DNA of 64,000 nt from Clostridium sp. OS1-26 (GCF_030915445.1 NZ_CP133264.1:4125208-4189207), one strand, 5' to 3'; positions 45,240 to 54,128 are shown, counted from the first letter of the stretch. Numbers and translations are program-made. The notes: a model not told the origin generated them from the letters alone.

Positions 45240-46437
45240 TTATTTTCTTCCTTGAAAAAAACCTGTGTCTTTAGTAATATATATTCCTCCAGTTTCTTTG
45301 ATTTCTTTTTGCAAAAAATCTATAAGTTGCTGAAGTTTTTCATCGGTAAATATTTCTTTTGTATTTCCAGGCATAGAAAATATGTAATCAATAAGAGGTA
45401 TTGGGTGGGTAACTACTAAACTATCAGCATATCTATTTAGTTTTACCTCTTTAAACCATTTTGAAACCTGACCTAAGCCATTTTCTAGCTGAAAACTTTC
45501 AGTAGAGTCCCAACTTTTTGTAGTTATGCTTTCAGAATTAAATCTTGAGAGAATTTCTCTCATTTCTTTCATGTGATTTTTACCAACAGTGGAAGCGTAA
45601 AAATATCCACTTGGTTTTAAAACTCTCTGTATTTCAGAAAATGCCTTTTCTTTGTCTGTTACATGATACAGCATATGATTTGCTATTACTACATCAAAAC
45701 TACAGTTTTCAAAGGGAATGTTTTGTGCATCTACAATTTGAAATTTAAATCTTTGGGATTTAACATCTAAGTTTTTCTTGGCATCTTTAAGCATTCCATT
45801 GGAAAAGTCCGTTAATGTAATATTCCAGCTGGAAGGAATATAATTAAAATTTTTCTCCCAAAGGCTGCCATCACCACAGCCCAGTTCTAATACATTTGCA
45901 TTTTCAGGAACTTGCATTTGATCAAAAAACCAGTTCATCCAACCTTGCTTATTAGTACTAAAAAGCTCATGAATTTTTATTCTTGCTTTTAGGTTTGAAG
46001 CATTTTCGTATTGTTCAGACCATTTTTTATCTATGTTTATTACATTAATTATGTTTATAAATTTATCCCAATTTAATACATTACCGTTATCCAGCATATG
46101 AACGGTTTCATCTATTGATTTTATAACCATTTGTATATGCTGTATTTTTTCCTCCATTATGGACTTTTGTATTTCCAAAGATTTTTGAAGTCTTGATCAT
46201 TTATATCATGCTTCATTATATTAGAAATATCATCTAGAGAAAGACCTATGAATTTTAATGTTAAAATTTTTTGTAGTCTTCCAAAGTCTTGCTTGCTGTA
46301 TAATCTATGGCCCAGATCATTGTGACAGTTAGGTTTTAGCAAGCCTATTTTGTCATAATATCTTAAAGTTCTTAAAGTAACTCCAGCTTTTTTGGCAAAT
46401 TCACCTGTTGTGAATAAAGCATTTTCCTTTCGGACAT
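45240..46437 (-). CDS. MerR-family regulator fused to a SAM-dependent methyltransferase (two frameshifts)
   Basis: One gene in three frames. The ATG 46437 (GAGGTGG upstream) gives MSERK. After the T4 run 46422-46425 (one A missing on the coding strand) follows the MerR helix-turn-helix LFTTGEFAKKAGVTLRTLRY ... LKPNCHNDLGHRLYS. After the T5 run 46182-46186 (one A missing) follows a coiled linker and a class I methyltransferase: NVLELGCGDGSLW (SAM motif I), FDVVIANHMLYHV and VLKPSGYFYASTVG. Repaired length is 399 residues. It may be a ligand-sensing activator that also modifies a small molecule. Both breaks are one-base losses in homopolymers. Confidence 0.8.
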
Positions 46438-46582
46438 TTTACCACCTCTACTTAGATTATTTTAACACATGACGTAAGGTAAGGTGCAAGCATTTTTTTT
46501 GTAAAAACAGATAAATTTACTATAGTTTTAATCACAATTTTATTTATAATATATAAACTAAAAGTATAGGGAGGGGAGCTAT

Positions 46583-46717
46583 ATGGGGTATAGGAAGGGA
46601 TGTAGACATTGTATGTATAGATATTTTGATTGCTGCGGGTATTGCAATATTTTGGGGTTAGAGCCTAACTCTGACTTGATACTTTTAATACTTATATTGA
46701 AACATATGAGAAGATAA
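46583..46717 (+). CDS. Small Cys-rich protein, 44 residues
   Basis: A short gene with an excellent ribosome site (GGGAGGGGAG) and its own terminator directly after the stop. The product has CRHC, then CCGYC in the first 21 residues (five cysteines), followed by a hydrophobic stretch DLILLILILK (31-40). It could be a small metal-binding or membrane-associated peptide. I do not recognise it. Strong translation signals and the closed transcription unit argue that it is real despite its length. Confidence 0.6.
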   Translation: MGYRKGCRHCMYRYFDCCGYCNILGLEPNSDLILLILILKHMRR

Positions 46718-46759
46718 AAATAACGTAGGGTTTTAAACTTGAAACCCTGCGTTATTTTT
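46716..46759 (+). terminator. Terminator of the small Cys-rich gene
   Basis: AAAATAACG-AGGGTTT pairs with AAACCCT-CGTTATTTTT, one mismatch, 9-base loop. Confidence 0.85.
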
Positions 46760-46852
46760 GTATAGTGTAAGTTTTACTTTATTATTTAAGAAAACTTTTG
46801 TAATATATTATTATGAATGCAGAAGAAATGTAAAGTGAGGTGCAAAAAGGCA

Positions 46853-47677
46853 ATGAGTAATTTTTACGGACTCATAGGAGAGAAATTAGGTCACAGCTTT
46901 TCTCCACAAATTCATAACATGATTTTTCAAAGCGTAGATCCAAAAGCGGTATATAATCTATTTGAAATTAAAAAAGAAAATTTAGAAAAAGCAGTAGAAG
47001 GCCTTAAGGCTCTTGAAGCTAGAGGAGTAACTGTTACTATACCATATAAAGTAGAGATAATTAAGTATCTTGATGAGATATCTTCCGAGGCTGAAAGAAT
47101 AGGAGCTGTAAATACAGTAGATTTTAAAAATGGAAAACTAGTTGGATACAATACAGATTACTACGGTTTTGATGAAACATTAAAAAAAGCATCAATAGAT
47201 ATTATAGATAAAAGTGCAGTAATATTAGGTACTGGTGGTGCATCTAAAGCAGTAGTTCAATATTTAATAGATAATAATATCGGTGAGCTTATATATGTAA
47301 GTAGAGAACCTCAAAAAGTTAATAATTCGGGAGATTTTAAAGTCATATCCTATGAACAATTATATGAGTTAGAAAATAAGGATTTAATTATAAATTGTAC
47401 TCCGTGCGGTATGTATCCCAATGTGAAAAATAGTCCTGTGAGCAAAGATGTTTTAAGAAAATTTTCAGCAGCTGTAGATATAGTATATAATCCTTTAGAA
47501 ACAAAATTTTTATCTGAAGCTAGAGAGTTAAACTTAAAAACAGTAAATGGACTATATATGTTAGTTGCTCAAGCAGCTGCTGCTCAAGAGATTTGGCATG
47601 GAATAGAGATAAGTGATAATGTTGTAGATAAAATATACGAAAAACTGCAGTTAATGATAGGTGAAAATAATGAATAA
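46853..47677 (+). CDS. aroE: Shikimate dehydrogenase
   Basis: NADP-dependent reduction of 3-dehydroshikimate to shikimate. The 274-residue protein has the substrate motif SFSPQIHN, the catalytic lysine in TVTIPYK and Asp in NTDYYGF, and the cofactor loop LGTGGASKAV. The ATG at 46853 follows GAGGTG; the frame extends to 46817, but the fold begins at NFYGLIGEKLGHS. It overlaps aroK by 8 bases and forms aroE-aroK-aroQ, three steps of the chorismate pathway. The other pathway genes are outside the window. Confidence 0.95.
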   Translation: MSNFYGLIGEKLGHSFSPQIHNMIFQSVDPKAVYNLFEIKKENLEKAVEGLKALEARGVTVTIPYKVEIIKYLDEISSEAERIGAVNTVDFKNGKLVGYNTDYYGFDETLKKASIDIIDKSAVILGTGGASKAVVQYLIDNNIGELIYVSREPQKVNNSGDFKVISYEQLYELENKDLIINCTPCGMYPNVKNSPVSKDVLRKFSAAVDIVYNPLETKFLSEARELNLKTVNGLYMLVAQAAAAQEIWHGIEISDNVVDKIYEKLQLMIGENNE

Positions 47678-48176
47678 GTTAAATAAGAACATTATTCTGA
47701 TAGGCATGCCTGGATGTGGAAAAACAACAATAGGAAAAGCCTTATCTAATAGACTTAATGTTGAATTTATTGATATGGATTGGTATATAGAACAAAAATG
47801 TGGGAGAACAATTACTCAAATCTTTGAAAAGGGTGAGGATTACTTTAGACAACTAGAGAATGAAGTTGCTAAGGAATTAGGAGAGAAAAAGCAAGTTATA
47901 ATATCTACAGGAGGCGGAGTAATAAAAAATCTAGAGAATATAGAATTATTAAAGAAAAATGGAATAATAGTTTTTATAGACAGACCTGTAGAGGATATTA
48001 AGAAAAATATTGAGACTTCTGGAAGGCCTCTTTTAAAACAAGGAGCAGATAAAATTTACGATCTATTTAAAGAAAGATATAGTATATATAAAGAGTGCTG
48101 TGATTTTCAAATTATAAATAATAGTAATGTTGATGAAGCTATAGAAAAAATAGTTAAGGCATATGAAAAGAAATAA
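47670..48176 (+). CDS. aroK: Shikimate kinase
   Basis: A 168-residue kinase phosphorylating shikimate at the 3-OH with ATP. Walker A GMPGCGKTT lies near the N-terminus; FIDMDWYIE carries the metal/shikimate Asp, EDYFRQLE the shikimate-binding Arg, and STGGGVI the conserved glycine loop. I chose ATG 47670 (AGGTGA six bases before). It overlaps the aroE stop by 8 bases, so translation is coupled. Confidence 0.95.
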   Translation: MNKLNKNIILIGMPGCGKTTIGKALSNRLNVEFIDMDWYIEQKCGRTITQIFEKGEDYFRQLENEVAKELGEKKQVIISTGGGVIKNLENIELLKKNGIIVFIDRPVEDIKKNIETSGRPLLKQGADKIYDLFKERYSIYKECCDFQIINNSNVDEAIEKIVKAYEKK

Positions 48177-48254
48177 GGGACCAAATATGCGAGAATACTG
48201 GTCTATTATTTATTTGATTATGCCTAAAGCATTATGTTAAAAGGAGAAAGTGCA

Positions 48255-48701
48255 ATGAAAATACTAGTTATCAATGGACCTAACTTAAATTTTCTCGGCA
48301 TAAGAGAAAAAGGTATATATGGTGACAAAAACTATGAAGATCTTTGTAGTTTGCTAAAAGAAAAGTCTAAAGAATTAAAATTTGATTTAGATATAGTACA
48401 AAGTAATATTGAAGGGGAAATAATAAATCATATACAAAGGGCATATAGTGAAAAGTATGATGGTATAGTAATTAATCCAGGAGCATACACCCACTACAGT
48501 ATAGCTATTTATGATGCTTTAAAATCCGTAAGCATTATTCCTTCTGTTGAGGTGCATTTAAGTAATATACATACAAGAGAAGAATTCAGACATAAATCTG
48601 TTACAGCTGCTGCTTGCGTTGGTCAAATTTGTGGATTTGGATTTTTGGGATATGTCATGGCATTTCAGGCATTAATTAATTACATTGAAAACAGCAAATA
48701 A
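48255..48701 (+). CDS. aroQ: 3-Dehydroquinate dehydratase, type II
   Basis: A 148-residue enzyme converting 3-dehydroquinate to 3-dehydroshikimate; family members are dodecamers. Motifs: NGPNLNFLGIREKGIYG with the catalytic Tyr, NPGAYTHYS, EVHLSNIHTREEFRHKS and the basic residue region after it. ATG 48255 follows AAGGAGAAAG; an upstream ATG at 48234 has no ribosome site. Follows aroK by 78 bases. Confidence 0.95.
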   Translation: MKILVINGPNLNFLGIREKGIYGDKNYEDLCSLLKEKSKELKFDLDIVQSNIEGEIINHIQRAYSEKYDGIVINPGAYTHYSIAIYDALKSVSIIPSVEVHLSNIHTREEFRHKSVTAAACVGQICGFGFLGYVMAFQALINYIENSK

Positions 48702-48863
48702 AGCAATTACAGTAACCTACAGGAAACCTAAGTACAAAAAAGTGCTTTCTTGAATAGAATTTTTATATAAAACTATAATGGTTATATAGAATATATTTAA
48801 TAATAATAATTTTGTGCTATTAGTTGTTGTCTTAACTAAGGCACTGTAAGGGGTGTGTAAAAG

Positions 48864-49436
48864 TTGATTAGAGAATTAGTTTTAAAAAACAGAACTTATA
48901 GAAGGTTTTATCAAGAACATGATATAAGTATGGAGAGCTTAAGAGAATTAATAGATCTTGCTAGGCTATCTTCATCTGGAGCAAATATGCAGCCATTAAA
49001 ATATGTTTTATCTAATGATGCTGTAAAGAATGAAAAAATATTTAAGCACCTTAGATGGGCTGGATACCTAAAAGATTGGAATGGTCCAGAAGAAGGAGAA
49101 AAGCCTAGGGCATATGTAATAGTGCTTAATGATTTGAGTATAAGTAAAAATTGTTGGTGGGATCACGGTATAGCTGCGCAAAGCATTCTCTTAGGAGCTG
49201 TTGAAAAAGGATTAGGCGGCTGTATGTTCGGCAGCATTGATAGAGCAGGATTGGCAAAAGATCTTAATATCAGAGACAATTATGAAATTCTTATGGTAAT
49301 TGCTCTTGGTAAACCAAAGGAAGAGGTAGTACTAGAGGAGCTGCAATCATCAGGAGATATTAAGTATTGGAGAGATGAGAATGCTGTTCATCACGTACCA
49401 AAAAGAGAATTAGAAGAGATTATTTTAGATATTTAA
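48864..49436 (+). CDS. Nitroreductase-family flavoprotein
   Basis: A 190-residue FMN protein of the nitroreductase fold. N-terminal RTYRRFYQEHDISMESL and LARLSSSGANMQPLKYVLS are the FMN-binding block, and GLGGCMFGSIDR and VIALGKPKEEV complete it. These enzymes reduce nitro groups, quinones or flavins using NAD(P)H; the physiological substrate is unknown. Start is TTG at 48864 after AAGGGGTG. A glyoxalase-fold gene follows 21 bases downstream, and together with the metallo-hydrolase after it they may form a small detoxification operon. Confidence 0.88.
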   Translation: MIRELVLKNRTYRRFYQEHDISMESLRELIDLARLSSSGANMQPLKYVLSNDAVKNEKIFKHLRWAGYLKDWNGPEEGEKPRAYVIVLNDLSISKNCWWDHGIAAQSILLGAVEKGLGGCMFGSIDRAGLAKDLNIRDNYEILMVIALGKPKEEVVLEELQSSGDIKYWRDENAVHHVPKRELEEIILDI

Positions 49437-49457
49437 TAATAAGAAGAGGTGGTAAAA

Positions 49458-49835
49458 ATGAAATTTAAATTTGAACACAATAATATCAATGTATTAGATC
49501 TTGAAAAGAGTGTAAAATTCTATAAAGAGGCATTAGGCTTTGAAGAGGTTAGAAGATATAATGCGCCAGATGGAAGCTTTACTTTAGTATTTTTAAAGGA
49601 TGCAGGCAGTAGTCATACATTAGAACTTACATATCTTACAGATAGAAAAGAGCCATATAATTTAGGAGATAACGAAATACATATGGCTGTAACAACAGAT
49701 GACTTCGATAAAGCATATGAACATCATAAAAATATGGAATGCATATGTTACGAAAATAAGGGAATGGGACTTTACTTTATAGCTGATCCAGACGGTTATT
49801 GGACAGAAATTTTACCAAATAAAAATGTAGTGTAA
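49458..49835 (+). CDS. Glyoxalase/VOC-family protein, lactoylglutathione lyase-like
   Basis: A 125-residue metal-dependent VOC protein. The two beta-alpha-beta-beta-beta units start EHNNINVLDLEKSVKFY and EIHMAVTTDDFDKAYEHH, with candidate metal ligands H (about 5), E (about 56), H (about 75) and E of YWTEILPN. Possibly GloA-like (methylglyoxal detoxification), although clostridia lack glutathione, so another thiol or another substrate is likely. ATG 49458 follows AAGAGGTGG. Co-transcribed with the nitroreductase. Confidence 0.85.
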   Translation: MKFKFEHNNINVLDLEKSVKFYKEALGFEEVRRYNAPDGSFTLVFLKDAGSSHTLELTYLTDRKEPYNLGDNEIHMAVTTDDFDKAYEHHKNMECICYENKGMGLYFIADPDGYWTEILPNKNVV

Positions 49836-49858
49836 ATGATTTTGAGGTGAAGTTAAAT

Positions 49859-50581
49859 TTGGATAAAGCAAAAATACATTATTTATATCATGATGGATTT
49901 ATAATAGAAACAAAATCTAATGTTTTAATATTTGATTACTTTAATGATGATAGTGAAAAAAGAACTTTGCAGCATGGTGTGGTCTGCAGAGAAGCACTAC
50001 AAACAGAAAAAAACGTAGTTGTCTTTGTCTCTCATTCACATTATGATCACTTTAACCCAATTATATTTTCATGGAAAGAAATAAACCCTAACATAAAATA
50101 TATTTTAAGTACTGATATAGAAAAAAATGATGATTTTCCTGAAGTTATCTATATATCAGAAGATGAAAATATAGAAGTTAATGACATAGAGATAAAGGCA
50201 TATGGTTCTACAGATATAGGAATATCCTTCTTGGTAAAGGTAGATGGAATTTCTATATTCCATGCTGGAGACCTAAATTGGTGGCATTGGAAAGAAGATA
50301 GTGATGAAGAAAACTTAGCTATGGAAAAAGCCTTTAAGAAAGAAGTAGAAAAGTTATCTAATGAAAAGATAGACATAGCATTTTTTCCTGTAGATAACAG
50401 GCTGGAAGAATACTATTATCTTGGAGGAGAATACTTAATCAAAAAGGTAAAACCAAAACTTTTTATACCAATGCACTTTGGGGATAAACCGGAAATAACA
50501 AAGAGCTTTAAAGAAAAGATGAATAACCGCTCCTCAGATATTGTGGAAATATATAAGAGAGGACAGGAAATATTGTTTTAA
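49859..50581 (+). CDS. MBL-fold metallohydrolase (UlaG-like)
   Basis: A 240-residue cytoplasmic metallo-beta-lactamase-fold enzyme with the zinc motif SHSHYDHF (HxHxDH), the later FHAGDLNWWHW and the final MHFGD. The UlaG-like group hydrolyses lactones or phosphoesters; the substrate here is not known. I prefer the TTG at 49859 (GAGGTGA eight bases before) over the GTG at 49847, which lies inside that ribosome site. It follows the VOC gene closely. Confidence 0.87.
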   Translation: MDKAKIHYLYHDGFIIETKSNVLIFDYFNDDSEKRTLQHGVVCREALQTEKNVVVFVSHSHYDHFNPIIFSWKEINPNIKYILSTDIEKNDDFPEVIYISEDENIEVNDIEIKAYGSTDIGISFLVKVDGISIFHAGDLNWWHWKEDSDEENLAMEKAFKKEVEKLSNEKIDIAFFPVDNRLEEYYYLGGEYLIKKVKPKLFIPMHFGDKPEITKSFKEKMNNRSSDIVEIYKRGQEILF

Positions 50582-50709
50582 ACCTTCATATAGTATTTAT
50601 TAAAGTCTTTATCGTAGTGGTAAAGACTTTAATATCAATTTAAACAAAACAATATTGATATTGTTTTTAGAAGAAAATATAATAATGACAACAGCAGGAG
50701 GTGATAGAG

Positions 50710-51528
50710 ATGTTACCAATTACAAGATATGCTATAAAATCTTTGCAGTTAAGAAAATGGATTAAATTTATATGGTATCTAGAAACAGAAGCTGATGTAA
50801 CTGTAAAACATAAATTGCTGACTACAGACAGCATAGATATTATTCTGAATTTATCTGATAAAATTGAATATCAAATTGGAAGCGATATATATAAAACAAG
50901 CGATTTTCATTTTAATGCTTTGAGAGATAGGTATGGATATATTAATCAGAAAGGAAAATTAAAAGTATTCGGAATTTCTTTTTATCCTTTTGGGTTATAT
51001 CCATTTTTACAGATACCTATTTCAGAATTTAATAATCAAGTCATAGATTTAAAAGTCACTGCTAAAGAATTGACAAAGAAATTGGAAGCATCTATTAATA
51101 CATTATCACCTGTATATGATACTGTTTTATCTTTAGAAAAATCATTAGAATCAATGCTGGATAATAGTTTAGGCGAAGTGAAAATGTTTAATTTAATACA
51201 AATTTTTGCTCTTGAAAGTAAGTACTGTTCTATAAAATCATTTTGTCATGACAACAATTTAAATGCTAAAACACTTGAAAGAGCATGTTTAAAATATACA
51301 GGATATACTCCTAAAGCTCTACAAAGAATAGGAAGATTTCAGACAGCAAGTAATAAATTGATTTGTAAAAAAGCGGAAGACACAATTGCATCGGTAGCCT
51401 ATGAAAATGATTATTTTGATCAGGCTCATTTTACTAGAGAATTTCAGGAATTTACTGGAGTTACTCCAAGCAAGTTCCTCAAAGAGCATATAACCATAAA
51501 AGAAAATACAAAATATATTTATCGATAA
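50710..51528 (+). CDS. AraC-family transcriptional regulator
   Basis: A 272-residue regulator. The N-terminal part (about 1-150) is a cupin-like domain of the kind found near DUF6597, and the C-terminal 100 residues are the double HTH (KSFCHDNNLNAKTLERACLK, then SVAYENDYFDQAHFTREFQE, FTGVTPSKF). The ATG at 50710 follows GCAGGAGGTGAT, a near-perfect anti-Shine-Dalgarno match. The target is perhaps the downstream small monooxygenase-like gene; that is inference. Confidence 0.9.
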   Translation: MLPITRYAIKSLQLRKWIKFIWYLETEADVTVKHKLLTTDSIDIILNLSDKIEYQIGSDIYKTSDFHFNALRDRYGYINQKGKLKVFGISFYPFGLYPFLQIPISEFNNQVIDLKVTAKELTKKLEASINTLSPVYDTVLSLEKSLESMLDNSLGEVKMFNLIQIFALESKYCSIKSFCHDNNLNAKTLERACLKYTGYTPKALQRIGRFQTASNKLICKKAEDTIASVAYENDYFDQAHFTREFQEFTGVTPSKFLKEHITIKENTKYIYR

Positions 51529-51666
51529 TTTAACTGTCGATTTTATACAATATCTCAACATAAAATTCCTTTATACTAAACTTGATTAAAGAATCAATTA
51601 CACAATATTGAGTTTTAAATCAAATTAGTATTCCCAATAGAGGAATAATATGTGGAGGTTTTAATT

Positions 51667-51981
51667 ATGAAAATGATAACTGAAATTGTAAAGCTTGGAA
51701 CAGTTAAAGATGTGTCTAGAGAGGACTTTATGAAAATTGTTAATGACTTAGAAATCAAATTTCATGCAATACAACCGGGGTACATCGATACAGAGTTAAT
51801 AATCGATGAAAAAAGTGAAGAATGGACAATGATTCAGCATTGGGATTCAATTGAAAATCTTAAAAATGCTTCTGGAAAGATGTTTAAGGAAAGCTCAACT
51901 GAGAAATTCAGAAGTGTTCTTGACCCACAAAAAGTGAAGATTAGTATTCATTCTCAAATAAAAACATGGAAATTAGAATAA
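51667..51981 (+). CDS. Small antibiotic-biosynthesis-monooxygenase (ABM)-fold protein
   Basis: A 104-residue protein with the ferredoxin-like ABM fold suggested by alternating strands and helices: EIVKLGTVKDVSREDFMKIV, FHAIQPGYIDTELI, and EWTMIQHWDSIENLKNA. Such proteins degrade heme or oxidise small aromatics, or are inactive dimers. No heme-binding His/Trp pattern is certain. ATG 51667 follows GGAGG; the frame is open to 51652. It follows an AraC gene that may control it. Confidence 0.7.
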   Translation: MKMITEIVKLGTVKDVSREDFMKIVNDLEIKFHAIQPGYIDTELIIDEKSEEWTMIQHWDSIENLKNASGKMFKESSTEKFRSVLDPQKVKISIHSQIKTWKLE

Positions 51982-52025
51982 TATACGGAAAATAAAACAG
52001 CCTTTTATAACGAAATCACAAATAC

Positions 52026-52069
52026 AAAAACACCTCAAACAGATTAGTACTGGACCGTTGAGGTGTTTT
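52026..52069. terminator. Terminator between convergent genes
   Basis: AAAAACACCTCAA pairs with TTGAGGTGTTTT around a 19-base loop. Confidence 0.8.
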
Positions 52070-52073
52070 AATC

Positions 52074-52628
52074 CTACGAATTCATATTTTCCCATTCACT
52101 TCGAAGAATTCCATAAAGGTACATGTCACATCTTTTGCCATCCCTATGAATGAACTCTCTATAAATACCTTCTCTTTTAAAACCTAAGCTTTCATAAAGT
52201 TTTATAGCTGGGTCATTATAGGATAAAACATTAAGCTGAATTCTATGTAAATTCAGTTCTTGAAATCCAAATTCCATAGTAAGTAGCAAGGATTCTTTAC
52301 CAAAACCTCTTCCCCTAAAGCTATTATCTCCTATGCCTATATAAATAATAGCAACTCCATTATTCCATAGTATGTTTTCAAAACCAGTAACGCCTATAAA
52401 TTTATTGTCTTCCACTGTTCTTACTGCAAATATATATCTGTCATTAGAATTTCTTATATCCTGAAGCATTTCTAAAAGTTGTGGTTGTGATTTAGGAAAT
52501 GCCGCAATCATATCATAATGTCTTAAAAATTTCACATCATTGTACCAATTTTCAAAGGTATTTAAGTCCTCTTCCTTTAAGGAGGTCAGTCTTAGATTAG
52601 GTCCTTTTAGTAAGTCACTATTTAACAT
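52074..52628 (-). CDS. GNAT acetyltransferase (RimJ/RimL-like)
   Basis: A 184-residue acetyltransferase of the Acetyltransf_3 type: LRLTSLKEEDLNTFENWYND at the start, acetyl-CoA loop NSFRGRGFGKESLLL, and YDPAIKLYESLGFKREG-like YNDPAIKLYESLGFKREG. Relatives acetylate ribosomal protein N-termini or small amines; the substrate is unknown. AGAGGTG precedes the ATG. Monocistronic. Confidence 0.88.
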   Translation of the reverse strand: MLNSDLLKGPNLRLTSLKEEDLNTFENWYNDVKFLRHYDMIAAFPKSQPQLLEMLQDIRNSNDRYIFAVRTVEDNKFIGVTGFENILWNNGVAIIYIGIGDNSFRGRGFGKESLLLTMEFGFQELNLHRIQLNVLSYNDPAIKLYESLGFKREGIYREFIHRDGKRCDMYLYGILRSEWENMNS

Positions 52629-52663
52629 TTTTTCACCTCTTGATTTAATATATATAAAGAAAC

Positions 52664-52706
52664 TAACTAGAAAGTTAACTTTCGACCTAGTACTCCTATA
52701 TATAAC
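52664..52706. repeat. Short palindromic element
   Basis: AACTAGAAAGTTAACTTTCG, then ACTCCTATATA: a short form of the dispersed family with the same 14-base palindrome GAAAGTTAACTTTC. Confidence 0.55.
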
Positions 52707-52852
52707 TTAAGTTTCACTTTATTCCAGTTTATTATAACTTATAATTTACCATTTATCCAATGTTAGTAGTATATTTTAAATACTTCTTTTGTTTTTTAGT
52801 ATTTAAGTGTAAAATTACTAATAAAATGTATAATGTAGAGAGCATTCGAACA

Positions 52853-52911
52853 GAAAGGAGATTATATTGAAGATAGTTTAATTTAATAAATTATCTCAAT
52901 AGAAATTAAAT
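52853..52911 (+). promoter_or_regulatory. Leader with hairpin between ribosome site and ahbC start
   Basis: GAAAGGAG (52854-52861) is about 50 bases before the ATG. Between them ATTGA-GATA-TTT can pair with AAA-TATC-TCAAT (with a bulge and a mismatch), closing an A/T loop. No other ribosome site precedes the ATG, so either the hairpin bridges the gap or initiation is weak. Confidence 0.4.
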
Positions 52912-54075
52912 ATGATTAGTGTTACAAAACTGTTATGTGATTCTGAAAATTTTGGAGACAAACTTCGTTATATTAAAGGTGCTTCAGATGAAAAATATGG
53001 GGTAAGTCCAGGCAAAGGCCCAGTAGTTGTATGGAATTGTACAAAGGCTTGCAACCTAAAGTGTTTACACTGCTATGCAGATTCAGATTGCAATAAGCAT
53101 GATGGAGAATTAAGCACTGAGAAAGCTAAGTATTTTATTGAAGATTTAGGTGATTTTAAAGTACCGGTTATACTTTTTTCTGGTGGGGAGCCATTAATAC
53201 GAAGTGATATCTTTGAGCTAATAGAACATTCAAATAAAAACAATATAAGAAGTACCATTTCTACAAATGGCACATTACTTGATAAGGATGTATGTAAAAG
53301 CTTGAAAAATTTAAATGTAGGTTATGTTGGAGTTAGTTTAGATGGGATTGGATCCAGGCATGATGATTTTAGAAGAACTAAAGGGAGTTTTGATAAGGCT
53401 TTAAGCGGAATAAGAAATTGCTTGGAGATAGGTCAAAAGGTAGGACTTAGATTTACTATAAATCGTCATAATTATGATCAACTTGATGATATTTTCAGAC
53501 TTATTAAAGAAGAAAAAATACCGAGAGTGTGTTTTTATCACCTTGTCTATTCTGGAAGAGGAAGCGAAATGATAAAGGATGATATAACGAAGGAAGAAAC
53601 AAGAGCTGCTATGGATTTAATAATTGAAAAAACAATTGAGCTTGGAAAAGGGTATGAAATTTTAACTGTAGATAATCATGCAGATGCAGTATATATATAC
53701 TTACAAGCACAAAGAAAGTACCCTGAATTAGCATCTAAGGTCTTGAATTTAATCAGTATGAATGGAGGCAATAGATCTGGCATGGCCTTTGGGAATGTAG
53801 ATTATAAGGGGGATGTTCATCCAGATCAATTTACATGGCAGCATACTTTCGGTAACATAAGAGATAGTAAATTCAGCGACATATGGAAAAATAACTCACA
53901 TCCTATAATTGAAGGATTAAGGAATAGGAAAGCTTTATTAAAAGGTAGATGCAGCAACTGTAAATGGCTATCAATATGTAATGGAAATTTTAGAGCAAGA
54001 GCAGAAGCTGTAAGCGGAGATTTTTGGGAGTCAGATCCCGCTTGTTATTTAAATGATAAAGAGATAGGTTTATAA
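52912..54075 (+). CDS. ahbC: AhbC/NirJ1-like radical SAM enzyme of siroheme-dependent heme synthesis
   Basis: A 387-residue radical SAM protein with a C-terminal SPASM domain. Cluster motif C47-x3-C51-x2-C54 (KACNLKCLHC); SPASM cysteines lie in CSNCKWLSIC near the end. Start MISVTKLLCDSENFGDKLRY and PGKGPVVVWN are typical of AhbC, which removes the acetate side chains of 12,18-didecarboxysiroheme to give Fe-coproporphyrin III. It forms ahbC-ahbD-ahbA-ahbB, matching nirJ1-nirJ2-nirD-nirL of Heliobacterium. NirJ (heme d1) is a relative, but no nitrite reductase genes are present. The start is the first ATG after a stop. Confidence 0.87.
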   Translation: MISVTKLLCDSENFGDKLRYIKGASDEKYGVSPGKGPVVVWNCTKACNLKCLHCYADSDCNKHDGELSTEKAKYFIEDLGDFKVPVILFSGGEPLIRSDIFELIEHSNKNNIRSTISTNGTLLDKDVCKSLKNLNVGYVGVSLDGIGSRHDDFRRTKGSFDKALSGIRNCLEIGQKVGLRFTINRHNYDQLDDIFRLIKEEKIPRVCFYHLVYSGRGSEMIKDDITKEETRAAMDLIIEKTIELGKGYEILTVDNHADAVYIYLQAQRKYPELASKVLNLISMNGGNRSGMAFGNVDYKGDVHPDQFTWQHTFGNIRDSKFSDIWKNNSHPIIEGLRNRKALLKGRCSNCKWLSICNGNFRARAEAVSGDFWESDPACYLNDKEIGL

Positions 54076-54128
54076 TTGACAAAAAATATTTTAACTTCAT
54101 TTTAAGGTGATTAGGGGGAATAAACAAA

